Shown in pieces: positions 24,061 to 33,577 of a stretch of DNA of 35,698 bases. The position numbers and the translations under genes were made by a program. Source of the DNA: Deltaproteobacteria bacterium (GTDB lineage Bacteria; Bdellovibrionota_C; UBA2361; JANWWW01); NCBI GenBank assembly GCA_025055295.1, contig JANWWW010000009.1, positions 1 to 35,698 on the forward strand, read 5' to 3'. A model generated the notes under the pieces. It was not told where the DNA came from, searched no databases, and saw only the letters and a program-made list of their open reading frames with translations. Within the stretch, counting starts at the first letter, position 1; each line of letters begins with the position of its first letter.

Positions 24061-27000
24061 CGTGTAAAGTTGCCATTGACCTTCACCTTCCTTTTCAATT
24101 GTCGAACGCAACGTCGGGAGTAAATCTTGGAAGACTCGTGTTGTTGCATCATCACCGCGTTTTAACTCAGCCAAAGCTTTTAAAACATTTTCTTCAAGAT
24201 CAATAGGCGGAATTAGCCCGCTCATTTTAAATGCGGAATACAATGAAACGGTGAAAACGGGTGTTCTGTGTCCGCTTTTCCATATATAAAGCAGGCTAGC
24301 TAGCAACCTTTGTTGCTGATCCCTAAGCATTTCATAGAACGGTATCCACGAAGCCAGTTCAGACAGTAGGCTAATCGGTTCATAATCAAAAACAACATTT
24401 GCAGTTTGAATATATTTTTGATAACAGTCGATTAAATAGTCGAAAAATTGTTCCAACTTTTTCAATGACTCTTTGTCTAACTCTACACTGCGAACGAAGC
24501 TTAGCGCGCGCAAAGCAGCATACAGCGTATGCGAGTCTACGAACGTAGGTCTGAGACGCAAAAACTCATTGAATAGTACACGTACTTTATTCGAGGAAGG
24601 TCCTGCCTCGACAAGACTTGTGTCTATAGTGCACATACAGGCTGCAATCGAAGTAAAAATGTTTCTGTTTATACTGACGGTTTTATGATGTTCGGGTGCC
24701 ACGATACGACGCAAAGCGTTTTGAATTCCATCAACAACAATTCGTTGTTGCGATTCATCAAGGGCGCCTAGATTGATAAACCTTATTCCCCGAAGCCATT
24801 GATAAGCAAAGCAATTAGTCCCATTCGCTTCGGCAAATCTTCTTAGCCCCTCGACTGCAAGAGAGACGTAAAAGGGTCTGAAATATTGCGGAACTATTGA
24901 AATGTCAAAGCCTCTGAGGCAATAAATAATCCGAAAAATATCCTTGTCCGAGAGGCTTTGAATGTTATCCTGAATATGGCTGAGAAGAAAGCTGGCAAAT
25001 TTCACGAACACATCCGAATGCCTTTTCGAGCCCAGACGTTCCAAGCGAGCCAACCTAAAGATCCGGAAAGATTCGCAAGCATACAATAATTTTTCGTTAC
25101 TGGTCATTGATTTAAACACATTTCGGAAAATTCTGGTCGTATTTTCGATCTCATCACTGAACCATCTTTTTGTTCTGAACGGTTCATAAAAATGCCAAGC
25201 CAAAGAGTGAATTTCGGTCAAGAACCGAATTTGATCGATGCCACTATCAATCCTTTTGGCAACTTTGAGCGCCCTCCTGATTATTTTCTCGCACAGCGCC
25301 AAAACTTCAGATCTCAAACTTGGATTATGAGTAAACGATGAATTTAACTGCACTAAAAGATTAAGGCAGCTGATAAAGATCCTTATACTTCTGTCATCTA
25401 TCTCTTCATCAATGTTCCACTGAGTATTATTGAGCGTCTTCAAAACGGTTTCAAAACACACGAATTCTTCCTCATTTACAGGCAACACTAAATCAATTAA
25501 CAGCGTCAAGGTCTCATGAATGTCCCGTAGATACCACGAAGTTTCCGGTAAGTTCATACGTTCCTGAATCCGAGCTAAAACGTCAAGCCTATTAGAGCGA
25601 AAGCTAGAGTCCGAAGCTCTTAAACCTTGAAACAGACGCTCTTCACCCGAGATCCTGAGTCTGTACATAAGGTAAGTTTCGGAGGCACCGCTTAAATTTT
25701 CCTGCGCCAAGTAATCCTCGAAGTGGTTTTCACCCGAGTTTTCCGATTTCTGTTGAATGCTAGCCAAGATTCTACAAACAGCGTGGCGGGTTCGGTCACA
25801 ACGCCAGCTTTGTAGTGCGTTTGACAAGTCCGCAATTTGATGCAAAGTAAAAGTTTTCGTTGATCGGCAAACCAACCTATCAAGGTTATCCAGCAAGTTC
25901 TCTACAACACCGGCTTCATATTCGCTAAAAGCCGTTTGTTTGAATGCACGCAAACCCATTATACTTTGATACAAAACCGAAGGGTCTAGATCTTCATCGA
26001 CCCAATCTAAACTTTCCGCTATATAAACAACTAAATCGAAAACTTTTTCCCTAACACTCTCCGACATCCTGCAAATGTCATATTGACTTAAAGGAAACAG
26101 CAACTTGTGTATCGACTTACCATGTAACTTGCCCATTTCAAACAATCTAATTGACACTTTGGTTAAAATGGAAATCGCTGAGCGTTCGAATAATTTCTGG
26201 TCTAAAACAACTCCCCTTAAACCATGTAGTATTAATCCAAGATCGTCAAAACTCAGTTTGTCTAAAAAATTATCAATTGATTGATCCAGTTGTTCCACAA
26301 ACGAATGTATGGTTCTAGCTTGTTTCTCTGTCAAAAATTCCGGGTTTACACCCCTTAATCCATAAATTGCAATTGCCGCGAAATTCGGGCGGGTATTAAA
26401 ATCAACAAGCTCAAATTTGTGAGCTAAAAATTCATACACTTGAACAAGAGCCTCTATTGTATTCTGGTCACAATCCTCAAACTTAAATTGCCTTAAGCCA
26501 AAAAGTGTCGTTTGAAAAACGTTTGCGTCTATGTTCTTGTCGTTAAAGTCCAAGTTGTCGGCTATAACTTTGATTAGAGAATAAACGATAGCTTTCTCAT
26601 GATCGGTCAAAAATTCCGGATTTATCCACCTTAAACCCCATGCTGATATTGCCAGATCGATTGAACTAATATCAAAGTCTGACTGGCTTGCCCAAAGCAA
26701 AGCTTTCCTCAGCGCGTCGAATATTTTTTGTCTTGAGACACTCGAAACGTAATCCAAATTTATTCCTTTAAACCCATAAAGAAAGTGGCTAAATGTCGAG
26801 CCTTCCATGTTGGTTTGATTCGGATCAACGCGGTTTACTAACCTATGCAGGAGATCAACAATAATTTCCCTATGATCAGTTTTTGTAAAAATGGACAGCT
26901 CAAGTGCCCCGACGCCGGGAAGAATATAACCAAGATCCTTACAACTTATCTGCCAACTACTTTTTTCAAGTTCCTCAACCAATTTTGCAGCTAGTTTCAC

Positions 27001-29037
27001 AAACACCGATAGTTCTTCGTCTTGTAACTTGGTGAAAGGTATATCCTTAAGACTCTGGAATATGACCGTATACTCAAACACTTCAAAAGTACCGGGTTTA
27101 ATCTCAAACTTACTGTGCAAGGCATCAACGAGCTCAACGACAGCCTTGATCAATTCTTGATCCTGGTTTTCAGACAGCAAACCTGAAAGAGCGACGAATA
27201 TATCTTTAAAGTTTTTGAGGTTTATAGTCAGGCCATGCACTGCGGAACTGACTAACCTTTTGTTCGCGACTCTTAAAAGTGACACAACAATGTCTTTTTC
27301 CCGATTATCTAGCTTGACCCCCGACAATGCACGAAAACTACCAAGTATTGTTGCGATGTCACTCTCCTTAAGAAACCCCCTAGCTTTCTCGAAATAATCT
27401 ACAATCTCCTCAAGAAAATCAAAATATAAACTTCTTTCACCCTTTGTCATCAATGCTACCTCCATACTTAGTCCATAGAAAACATTCGTGATATCAAAAA
27501 TTGTGAAACTTTCCTGATAATCTTTTAATTTTTGGAAGATAGCGCCAAAAGCCCGAAAAACAAGCAACCTCTCTTCGACTGACAGTGGCTCAAGACTGAT
27601 GCCGTGAAGACCTACCATAAGGTGACCAATATCTTTTGACTTAAATGGCGTCTTTGAGCTCTCAACTTTCGCCACCATGACATCGAAAAATTCAAACAGA
27701 ATGTCAAGCTCATCGCGAGATAAGAAACGTGTCTGAAAGCTTTTTAACGCTGAAATCATTTGGCACAAGCCTCTTGTGTCAAAGCTAAAACCAAGATTTT
27801 TTATTTGATTCGTGACATCCTTGAGCATTGAAAAAACTATATGGCGTTGACGTTGGGTTTGTTGCGGTATCGTCACAAACCGTAATCCAAAACAAATATT
27901 CGCGACGCTCCGAGGCGAGAAAAACCTCGGCTGATTGAAATTAATCCTAAGATCTTCTAGGGTCTCGAAAACGACTTCGCGGTCTTCGTCACGAAGCTGG
28001 CTAAAATAAACGTTAGCAAGCAATCGAAACAAGTCGCTTACCTCGTGTTCTCCGCACAGATTTAGATTTCGTGCAAAGTCCCGTGAAAGCGCCACAAAGA
28101 GCCTAGCAAGTTTTCGATTGTGATCCAAGTCCCTGGATCTTAACTGCATCTTACTGACCGCCAAAGCGACTCTTGACAAATCTTTGGGATTAAAATCCTC
28201 GCCGTTCTCCACCCAACGAGTGAGAAGGCCCAAAAATTTTAATAAGATTAATCTTCCAGTTTCACCCTTTAATAAAGGGTAAAAATTGGAAAAGCACATC
28301 GCAAAAGTTCCCGCAATTTCGTAACTTTTTTCCTCATTGATTGTGTAGATATTTTCCGTAATAACATCCAATAAACTGACAACAATTCTATGCTCGGATT
28401 GTGTGAGAGTGTCTAACGAATAAAACCTTAATGCCTTTAAAAGCTGAACTGCAACAAAAGGGTCTATGTCTTGCCCTATGGTAATTAATTTTTTCCCCAC
28501 TCTATCAAAGAGAGCGAAAATACTGTCCCGTTCAGTGATTAAAACATTCGGGAAATGTGTCCTGAGGACCTTCAAACCATAAGCTATCGCCAGCGTTTTC
28601 TCCGGGCCTGGGAGCTCAGGTGAAAGACTGAATAGCAGATCTCGTGCCATATTCTTAAGAATTTTTTCTCTTGATTTTTCTCGTGTAAAATCCAAATAAA
28701 CATCAAGAACTCTGAAAAACTCCAATAAATCACTGTCGGCTTTATCGACTTTTTTAACGATTGACTCACCGAACGAGGCAAGAGCATATCCAGTTACCCT
28801 GACAATGTCATCATCATGACTCCACGCCTCAATTTTCTGTTCAACAAACTGTCTTAATTCTTCGATAAGACTAGGTGGAATTCTCATCCTTTGGCCCAAC
28901 TTATAGTTCATCAAATACCTTAAGTAGAGCAGTCTGTTAATAATGAGCCTACGATCTGTCAATTCGCTCAGTGTCGGTTCGTTTAAGTTCAACTCTTTAG
29001 AAAGGCGTGGATTATTTTCAGGTCCGAAGCTACTCAT
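23749..29037 (-). CDS. giant helical-repeat protein with C-terminal RAP domain (OPR/FASTK-like architecture)
   Basis: This is a protein of about 1762 residues. Most of it is a tandem array of about 25 degenerate units of 42–46 residues, each reading roughly F-x-x-x-D-(I/L)-x-x-(L/I)-x-x-G-L-R-x-(I/V), then L-(T/S)-x-x-E-x-x-(I/V)-V-x-x-L-(L/I). Clear examples are FSPRSVANICFGLRFV, FKSKDIGHLMVGLHGI and LSFDDLGLILHGLRGV. The pattern recalls octotricopeptide repeats (FSPQDLANxLWALAKL) and should fold as an alpha-solenoid. The last ~90 residues are a RAP domain: ALNIELDGFWHML, then RRTYGLRVQRIKL and a terminal helix. RAP domains are endonuclease-like folds of RNA-binding proteins, mainly in organelles and apicomplexans. 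An RNA-processing or RNA-stability role is inferred. ATG 29037 with AGAGGA 12 nt upstream is preferred; TTG 29091 is an alternative. Confidence 0.88.
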   Translation of the reverse strand: MSSFGPENNPRLSKELNLNEPTLSELTDRRLIINRLLYLRYLMNYKLGQRMRIPPSLIEELRQFVEQKIEAWSHDDDIVRVTGYALASFGESIVKKVDKADSDLLEFFRVLDVYLDFTREKSREKILKNMARDLLFSLSPELPGPEKTLAIAYGLKVLRTHFPNVLITERDSIFALFDRVGKKLITIGQDIDPFVAVQLLKALRFYSLDTLTQSEHRIVVSLLDVITENIYTINEEKSYEIAGTFAMCFSNFYPLLKGETGRLILLKFLGLLTRWVENGEDFNPKDLSRVALAVSKMQLRSRDLDHNRKLARLFVALSRDFARNLNLCGEHEVSDLFRLLANVYFSQLRDEDREVVFETLEDLRINFNQPRFFSPRSVANICFGLRFVTIPQQTQRQRHIVFSMLKDVTNQIKNLGFSFDTRGLCQMISALKSFQTRFLSRDELDILFEFFDVMVAKVESSKTPFKSKDIGHLMVGLHGISLEPLSVEERLLVFRAFGAIFQKLKDYQESFTIFDITNVFYGLSMEVALMTKGERSLYFDFLEEIVDYFEKARGFLKESDIATILGSFRALSGVKLDNREKDIVVSLLRVANKRLVSSAVHGLTINLKNFKDIFVALSGLLSENQDQELIKAVVELVDALHSKFEIKPGTFEVFEYTVIFQSLKDIPFTKLQDEELSVFVKLAAKLVEELEKSSWQISCKDLGYILPGVGALELSIFTKTDHREIIVDLLHRLVNRVDPNQTNMEGSTFSHFLYGFKGINLDYVSSVSRQKIFDALRKALLWASQSDFDISSIDLAISAWGLRWINPEFLTDHEKAIVYSLIKVIADNLDFNDKNIDANVFQTTLFGLRQFKFEDCDQNTIEALVQVYEFLAHKFELVDFNTRPNFAAIAIYGLRGVNPEFLTEKQARTIHSFVEQLDQSIDNFLDKLSFDDLGLILHGLRGVVLDQKLFERSAISILTKVSIRLFEMGKLHGKSIHKLLFPLSQYDICRMSESVREKVFDLVVYIAESLDWVDEDLDPSVLYQSIMGLRAFKQTAFSEYEAGVVENLLDNLDRLVCRSTKTFTLHQIADLSNALQSWRCDRTRHAVCRILASIQQKSENSGENHFEDYLAQENLSGASETYLMYRLRISGEERLFQGLRASDSSFRSNRLDVLARIQERMNLPETSWYLRDIHETLTLLIDLVLPVNEEEFVCFETVLKTLNNTQWNIDEEIDDRSIRIFISCLNLLVQLNSSFTHNPSLRSEVLALCEKIIRRALKVAKRIDSGIDQIRFLTEIHSLAWHFYEPFRTKRWFSDEIENTTRIFRNVFKSMTSNEKLLYACESFRIFRLARLERLGSKRHSDVFVKFASFLLSHIQDNIQSLSDKDIFRIIYCLRGFDISIVPQYFRPFYVSLAVEGLRRFAEANGTNCFAYQWLRGIRFINLGALDESQQRIVVDGIQNALRRIVAPEHHKTVSINRNIFTSIAACMCTIDTSLVEAGPSSNKVRVLFNEFLRLRPTFVDSHTLYAALRALSFVRSVELDKESLKKLEQFFDYLIDCYQKYIQTANVVFDYEPISLLSELASWIPFYEMLRDQQQRLLASLLYIWKSGHRTPVFTVSLYSAFKMSGLIPPIDLEENVLKALAELKRGDDATTRVFQDLLPTLRSTIEKEGEGQWQLYTNANIDGIECDILICKGHEGLSETADGLFLRGSHNVDGLKMALNIELDGFWHMLSAESRLNTMRDFYLRRTYGLRVQRIKLTRDKLGHHEEISRIILEHIQQRQ

Positions 29038-29091
29038 CTCAGAAAGTATTCCTCTTTTCACGATTTTCAACCAAAGCAGAGTTTTAGTCAA

Positions 29092-29777
29092 AAAATACAG
29101 GCTAACGTTAATTTAACCAAAGCAACCCGATCCAACAATTTTGTAATGTCATTAATTTTTTTTCACTGAAGCCCACATAAATGTATATGGGTAGCAGTCT
29201 GATACCCGATAGTTTAAGTTTTAAACTGCCGCAAAAGACTACCGAAGATTGTGCCTGAGGCTTTCAGTTCTAGTCAAAAACACTTCAAAATAAAATAGCT
29301 TTTTAAAATGTTGGTTACTATGTACCGCTCATTTGAGCCACATTAGAAATTCTTTCTCCTCAGACAGCCATAAAAACAAATTTCTTTAACATGGTTAAAA
29401 AAAAGCGTAGCCTTGTGTTCAAAAAAAAGCGAAATGCAACTGCACTAAACGAGTAATTGTGATGCACGTTTTAGTGTAAAAAAAGATTTTTAATTTCATG
29501 TTTTTATCTTTAGTGCTTTTCCGGAAATCAGGGCATACAGCTTTTTTATTAATATATAACGTTCAAAAAACAACTTTCAGACAGCTTTATTGTAAAAATA
29601 CAGAAAATTTTAAACACTCTCCGAGAAAGAATTTCAGAATGCGTTCTAAAATTTTCAATAATACTTGGCTTTGTTACCTACCTTCTACAATGAAAATTCT
29701 GACTCCTACCAAACCTTCACTAGGAAGATTTTTATTTTTAAGGATAACGCTTTTTAAACTGGCAAGCATAACCTTTT
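29092..29777. other. 686-bp divergent spacer with small hairpins, no supported gene
   Basis: This lies between the RAP-protein gene (minus) and the next plus-strand gene. It contains two adjacent inverted repeats at 29189–29227. A 104-codon frame at 29498–29812 overlaps the start of the next gene, has no Shine–Dalgarno and shows no domain, so I do not call it. No tRNA or known RNA is seen. Confidence 0.45.
29189..29227. repeat. two adjacent stem-loops upstream of the RAP-protein gene
   Basis: GGGTA (29189–29193) pairs with TACCC (29203–29207) across a 9-nt loop. Directly beside it AGTTTAA (29211–29217) pairs with TTAAACT (29221–29227) across GTT. They lie about 150–190 nt upstream of ATG 29037 and could be an operator or part of a 5' leader. 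Confidence 0.4.
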
Positions 29778-31136
29778 ATGCGCAGTTGTTTACTGCTAAC
29801 CCTCGTCGATAATATTGCGATGCGTGATTTGGATGCAGGCTACTATTTAACTGAAAGAATAAAGCTAACTGACCAAGGAGACGTATCGACCGATGAAAAT
29901 GGATTAGTGGAAGGCGAATTGACGCTTGTGGCCAAAATTAACGTTGGCGAACGAGGTTGTTTAAGGGTTCCGGTTGAAAAATGGAACGTGTATTTACCAC
30001 GCGACCTGCCATACGTGACGCTTAGCGCTTCATTAGTCAAGGTAATGCCAGAAAGCGTAGGGGGAAAATCTTTTCAACCAACAACTCAACAAATTCAAAA
30101 GCTGGCAGAATTGCTTAAAATTGCCGGAGGTAGACTAACACGAGCTCGAAAAGAATTGCCAGTTGAAATAAACCCTGAACATGCTCTCGACCTATCGGGA
30201 CAAATTTTGGCGACTCTTCCTGACACGCGTTTGCTTGAAATAAAGCTGGCGAACAAATTTTGTCTAGGCAATGCTGAAGTTTTTATAGCAAGAGGTCCCG
30301 CTTGTTTAATGTTGTCGGCCTCGCGTCAAGACATGGTATGGGCGCTCATCGGACTCGGAATAATCGACGCTTCTTTTCTCGCTGGGCCCGAAGACAAGCA
30401 GTCAATCCAAGTTGACACATTTCCGTATTTGGTTTATTCGCCCGATTTGAAGGACTCGACAAGTTTGGCCGTTCCGCGATTAGTTTTGCTCCTTTTTTTG
30501 CCAAATCAGGGGAAAATTGTGATAATCACAGATGACCAAAACCTTGAACAACATTTGTGCAAATTTTGCGAGATGTGCAGTGAAAATTCAGATGCCGAAA
30601 ATATAAAAAACTCTTTAATTCGGGAAGCAGGCGAGGTAATCCTGGCCAGAACGGCAGAACACATTGAAAACCTCAAAAACCACGTGAGAACTCTTTATAG
30701 CAATCTGGCTCTTTCAGTTGCGCGAAAAAATATTATTTTATTAACGGAGGAACAGAAAATTTTTGTGCATAAAGTTGTTCAAACCGTGGAGGATTTTACT
30801 GAGTCCCTAAGGCTTCTTAACGCCACAGTATCGAGACAACCACAGCTTCAAAACTTAATTCATTCTTGTACTGAAACTCTGGATAGCATTAAACAAAGCG
30901 CTGAGCGGGTCATTAGGCTCGACACCGCAGAAAGAAATCAGGAATACGAGTTCAGGGCTTACTGGTTGACACTAACAGCCTCCGTTGTAACCCCACTTTT
31001 TATCTGCCTTGAGATAGCGCAAACTTTTCCTGTTTACTCACTTCCAATAACGATTTTCGGTGTACTTTCGTCATTTGCAAGCGCAGCTTTTTTTGCTTTT
31101 TTCTCAAAAAAAAGAAGACAACAACAAAGCCTTTAA
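29778..31136 (+). CDS. hypothetical protein, soluble N-terminus with C-terminal membrane hairpin
   Basis: This is an unrecognised protein of 452 residues from ATG 29778, or 438 from ATG 29820. Neither start has a Shine–Dalgarno. GATAAT at 29808–29813 just before 29820 would suit a leaderless start there. The first ~250 residues are mixed alpha/beta with segments such as LLEIKLANKFCLGNAEVFIA. Residues about 270–390 are helical and coiled-coil-like. The last 60 hold two membrane helices (TLTASVVTPLFICLEI and FGVLSSFASAAFFAFF) before a basic tail (KKRRQQQ). A helical stalk ending in two helices is loosely similar to CorA or RMD1/DUF155 topology, but no GMN-type motif is present, so I leave function open. 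Isolated gene, no operon partners. Confidence 0.75.
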   Translation: MRSCLLLTLVDNIAMRDLDAGYYLTERIKLTDQGDVSTDENGLVEGELTLVAKINVGERGCLRVPVEKWNVYLPRDLPYVTLSASLVKVMPESVGGKSFQPTTQQIQKLAELLKIAGGRLTRARKELPVEINPEHALDLSGQILATLPDTRLLEIKLANKFCLGNAEVFIARGPACLMLSASRQDMVWALIGLGIIDASFLAGPEDKQSIQVDTFPYLVYSPDLKDSTSLAVPRLVLLLFLPNQGKIVIITDDQNLEQHLCKFCEMCSENSDAENIKNSLIREAGEVILARTAEHIENLKNHVRTLYSNLALSVARKNIILLTEEQKIFVHKVVQTVEDFTESLRLLNATVSRQPQLQNLIHSCTETLDSIKQSAERVIRLDTAERNQEYEFRAYWLTLTASVVTPLFICLEIAQTFPVYSLPITIFGVLSSFASAAFFAFFSKKRRQQQSL

Positions 31137-31371
31137 GCAAAATGCCATTAAAGTTAATAGTTTGCTCATGTGGTTTTAGTTGCCATTTCTTCAGATGTTA
31201 ACTTTGGCGTTAAAATTTATTTCGCAAATTTTATTCCAACTTTTGCAACCTTAAACTTTTTTGCAAAGCTTTTTAGGCCCCACAAATCGCCTCAAGTTGA
31301 GCGGTTTTGACTATGTCATAAGCTTTTATCCGCAAATTTGGAGTTAACAAAGGCGACATTTTTGCGATCTG

Positions 31372-32136
31372 CTAAACGAAATCAATCACGGTAATCTCTG
31401 GAGGACAATTTATTCGAACAGGAATCCCTACCATACCCAGCCCTCGGGTAACGTAAAGCTGGCCCCAGGGCTCCTCATAGTATCCGCTCAAATACTTTGT
31501 GCATCCTATGTTTAAGACAAACGACTTTTTAAAAATTCTTATCTGACCTCCATGAGTGTGTCCAGCTAGGGTGATGCACTTTAAATTGGTTTTAATCAGA
31601 GAGTAACAAAAGTAATCGGGACTGTGGGTTAAAACTAGATCAGCTTTATCAGGCACACCTGGGTAGCCCGTCAGAAAATCATCACTTCCATACAGGTTAA
31701 TTTTTTGAAAATTAAAACTTTGGTTAATTAAAAAGACCCCTCCGTATCTTTTAAAAAAACCGGGCGTGTCTAAATAGTAATGCTTGATGTCATGGTTACC
31801 CCTAACTCCCACAAGTGGCGACAGCGAAGTCAGGCATTCCAATAGTTCGTGGAAATTTTTAATCATGGCTGATTTTAATTTGTGATCCCTCAGTTCTGAG
31901 TCTCTGATATAATAGTAATCGCCTAAAAGAACTGTCAGGTCTTGATTAAAATCAAAAGAAAAAGCGCTCCAATTCGGCATAAAAAATGAGCTTATATGTA
32001 TATCGGACAAGGCTAAGATCCTTAAGCCTGCCAAGGTTTTGTTTGGTATTTTGACGCGCTCAACCTGATAACAGTGAGAGGGATCAAAGCAAACACCCAT
32101 TCCAACCAAACTCAACAAAAAATTCCGTCTGTCCAT
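31372..32136 (-). CDS. YkuE-like calcineurin-type metallophosphoesterase
   Basis: The protein has 254 residues. An N-terminal RRNFLLSLVGMGVCF segment resembles a twin-arginine or signal-anchor sequence, so the enzyme is probably exported or membrane-attached. The metallophosphoesterase motifs occur in order: LSDIH, LLGDYY, GVRGNHD, LTHSPD and GHTHGGQIRI. The C-terminal GQLYVTRGLGMVGIPVR with PPEITVI is typical of YkuE/YaeI-type phosphodiesterases acting on lipids or nucleotides. In the second motif the Asp is kept but the usual GDxxD spacing is altered (GDYYYIRD). It is divergent from htpX across only 43 nt. Confidence 0.94.
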   Translation of the reverse strand: MDRRNFLLSLVGMGVCFDPSHCYQVERVKIPNKTLAGLRILALSDIHISSFFMPNWSAFSFDFNQDLTVLLGDYYYIRDSELRDHKLKSAMIKNFHELLECLTSLSPLVGVRGNHDIKHYYLDTPGFFKRYGGVFLINQSFNFQKINLYGSDDFLTGYPGVPDKADLVLTHSPDYFCYSLIKTNLKCITLAGHTHGGQIRIFKKSFVLNIGCTKYLSGYYEEPWGQLYVTRGLGMVGIPVRINCPPEITVIDFV

Positions 32137-32142
32137 TTTTAT

Positions 32143-32170
32143 TGAAAAAAAAATTAGGCAACGTTATAAT
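32143..32170 (+). promoter_or_regulatory. sigma-70-type promoter of htpX, apparently leaderless
   Basis: TTGAAA (32143–32148), a 16-nt spacer and a perfect TATAAT (32165–32170). The hexamer ends 9 nt before ATG 32180, so the predicted start point is about 3 nt from the ATG and no Shine–Dalgarno can be transcribed. Confidence 0.6.
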
Positions 32171-32179
32171 TTTTATCAA

Positions 32180-33064
32180 ATGCTCAAGAGAATTTTCATA
32201 TTTCTTTTGGTAAATTTTCTGGTAGTTATAACCATTACAACTCTTCTTTCTTGGTTAAACGTAGGCAGTTTTGTGTCTGATGGCGGACTAAACCTGTACA
32301 ACCTAGCGATTGGGTCCGCAATAATTGGATTTACAGGTTCAATAATTTCTCTTCTGTTGAGCAAGATGACGGCCAAAATGCTTTTAGGGGTCCAAGTCAT
32401 CGATCCGCGGTACCCGGGTGAATTCAGTTGGCTGGTGCAAAAGGTTTACGAGGTAGCCAAGAAGCAAGGTTTATCAAAGATGCCCGAAGTTGGTATTTAC
32501 GAAAGTCCCGAGATTAACGCTTTTGCGACCGGTCCCTCTAAAAATAATTCCTTAGTGGCATTTTCCACGGGTCTTCTTAATTCAATGAACGAAAACGAAA
32601 TAGAAGGTGTAATAGCTCACGAAATCGCACACGTTGCAAACGGTGATATGGTAACAATGACTTTAATACAGGGTGTTGTCAATACCTTCGTAGTGTTTAT
32701 TAGTCGCGTGCTTGCATGGGCCATTAGTTCAAGGTTGGATGAAGGTAAAAGAGAGTTTGTTTATTTTGCAGTAAGTATAGTTTTAGAAATTATCTTTATG
32801 ATCTTGGCGAGCGTGGTCGTTTTCTACTTCTCAAGGATACGTGAATATAGGGCGGATTATGATGCCGCAAAAAGTGTGGGCAAGGAAAAAATGATAGCGG
32901 CTTTGGAACACCTAAGAAGATATTTTGAGCCCTACGACGAGGCTCGGTCGCTTGAAACATTAAAAATAGCGGGTGGTAAAAAGGCCTCCTTATTGGCTGT
33001 TTTGTTTTCAACTCACCCACCTTTAGAGGCAAGAATAGAAAGGCTTAGGAAAGCCCTAGTTTAA
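32180..33064 (+). CDS. htpX: membrane zinc metalloprotease HtpX
   Basis: The protein has 294 residues, the usual HtpX length. Two N-terminal membrane helices (about 4–26 and 40–60) are followed by the zinc motif HEIAH at 147–151 with the downstream sequence VANGDM. A further membrane pair spans about 160–215, and the third zinc ligand Glu is in REYRADYDAA near 222. The C-terminal THPPLEARIERL motif is also standard. HtpX degrades misfolded membrane proteins in the cytoplasmic membrane. It is the first gene of a coupled htpX–small membrane protein–dnaE2 run. The start at ATG 32180 follows a strong promoter-like element by 9 nt. Confidence 0.97.
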   Translation: MLKRIFIFLLVNFLVVITITTLLSWLNVGSFVSDGGLNLYNLAIGSAIIGFTGSIISLLLSKMTAKMLLGVQVIDPRYPGEFSWLVQKVYEVAKKQGLSKMPEVGIYESPEINAFATGPSKNNSLVAFSTGLLNSMNENEIEGVIAHEIAHVANGDMVTMTLIQGVVNTFVVFISRVLAWAISSRLDEGKREFVYFAVSIVLEIIFMILASVVVFYFSRIREYRADYDAAKSVGKEKMIAALEHLRRYFEPYDEARSLETLKIAGGKKASLLAVLFSTHPPLEARIERLRKALV

Positions 33065-33067
33065 TTT

Positions 33068-33577
33068 TTGGCAGAAAAGCTATCTTTAGCAGATAGGCTT
33101 CTAGAAATTATATGTGACTATTCCCGTGAAAAAGTCGAAAGTAGGGTTCTGATTTTCAATTCATCAGCAGCCTTCAAACTAAAGAATCTCTTAGAGTCTG
33201 GAATACAAGAGTTACTCTCTGACAGCCCCCTAACAACACAGATTGAAATAGCAAAAAGCGAAAAGAAAAAAATCGCCCCTGAAGTTTTAACGGCTCAGAG
33301 ATTAAGCATATTTGAGAAAATAGAAACTGAGGGAATACAGAAAAAAGCTCGAGTAAGTTCAGAGACACCCGCCAAGCAGTCGTCCGTAGTCCAAGTGATC
33401 ATAGCGTTCCTTTTATGCCTTGGATGCGTTAAAACAATAGCTACTTGGACACAAACGTTTTTGCTTAGCCCCTCCATTTTATCATTTTGCGCCTTAATAG
33501 TCGGGATAGATAAAGTTTCACTGTACCTATTTTGTCTAGTAGCAGCGATCTTTAGTTACGCTACAGTGTTGCCTTGA
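33068..33577 (+). CDS. hypothetical membrane protein between htpX and dnaE2
   Basis: This is an unrecognised 169-residue protein beginning at TTG 33068, 3 nt after the htpX stop. The first ~110 residues are hydrophilic and helical (charged KSEKKKIAPEVLTAQRL region). The last ~55 form two or three membrane helices (VVQVIIAFLLCLG, ILSFCALIVGI and LYLFCLVAAIFSY). Its stop overlaps the TTG start of the polymerase gene as TTGA, so translation is coupled on both sides. There is no similarity to ImuA or ImuB, the usual partners of DnaE2. Tight spacing is the main support for it being a gene. Confidence 0.72.
   Translation: MAEKLSLADRLLEIICDYSREKVESRVLIFNSSAAFKLKNLLESGIQELLSDSPLTTQIEIAKSEKKKIAPEVLTAQRLSIFEKIETEGIQKKARVSSETPAKQSSVVQVIIAFLLCLGCVKTIATWTQTFLLSPSILSFCALIVGIDKVSLYLFCLVAAIFSYATVLP

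Noticed and set aside
29498-29812. 104-codon plus-strand frame upstream of the orphan membrane-protein gene
   Set aside because: It overlaps that gene's start in another frame, lacks a ribosome-binding site and has no domain-like pattern.
29778-31136. CorA magnesium channel
   Set aside because: The two C-terminal helices fit the topology, but the GMN motif and its surroundings are missing.
31288-31303. CGCCTCAAGTTGAGCG inverted repeat followed by GGTTTT between convergent genes
   Set aside because: The perfect part leaves only a 1-nt loop and the T-run is short, so it is too weak to call a terminator.
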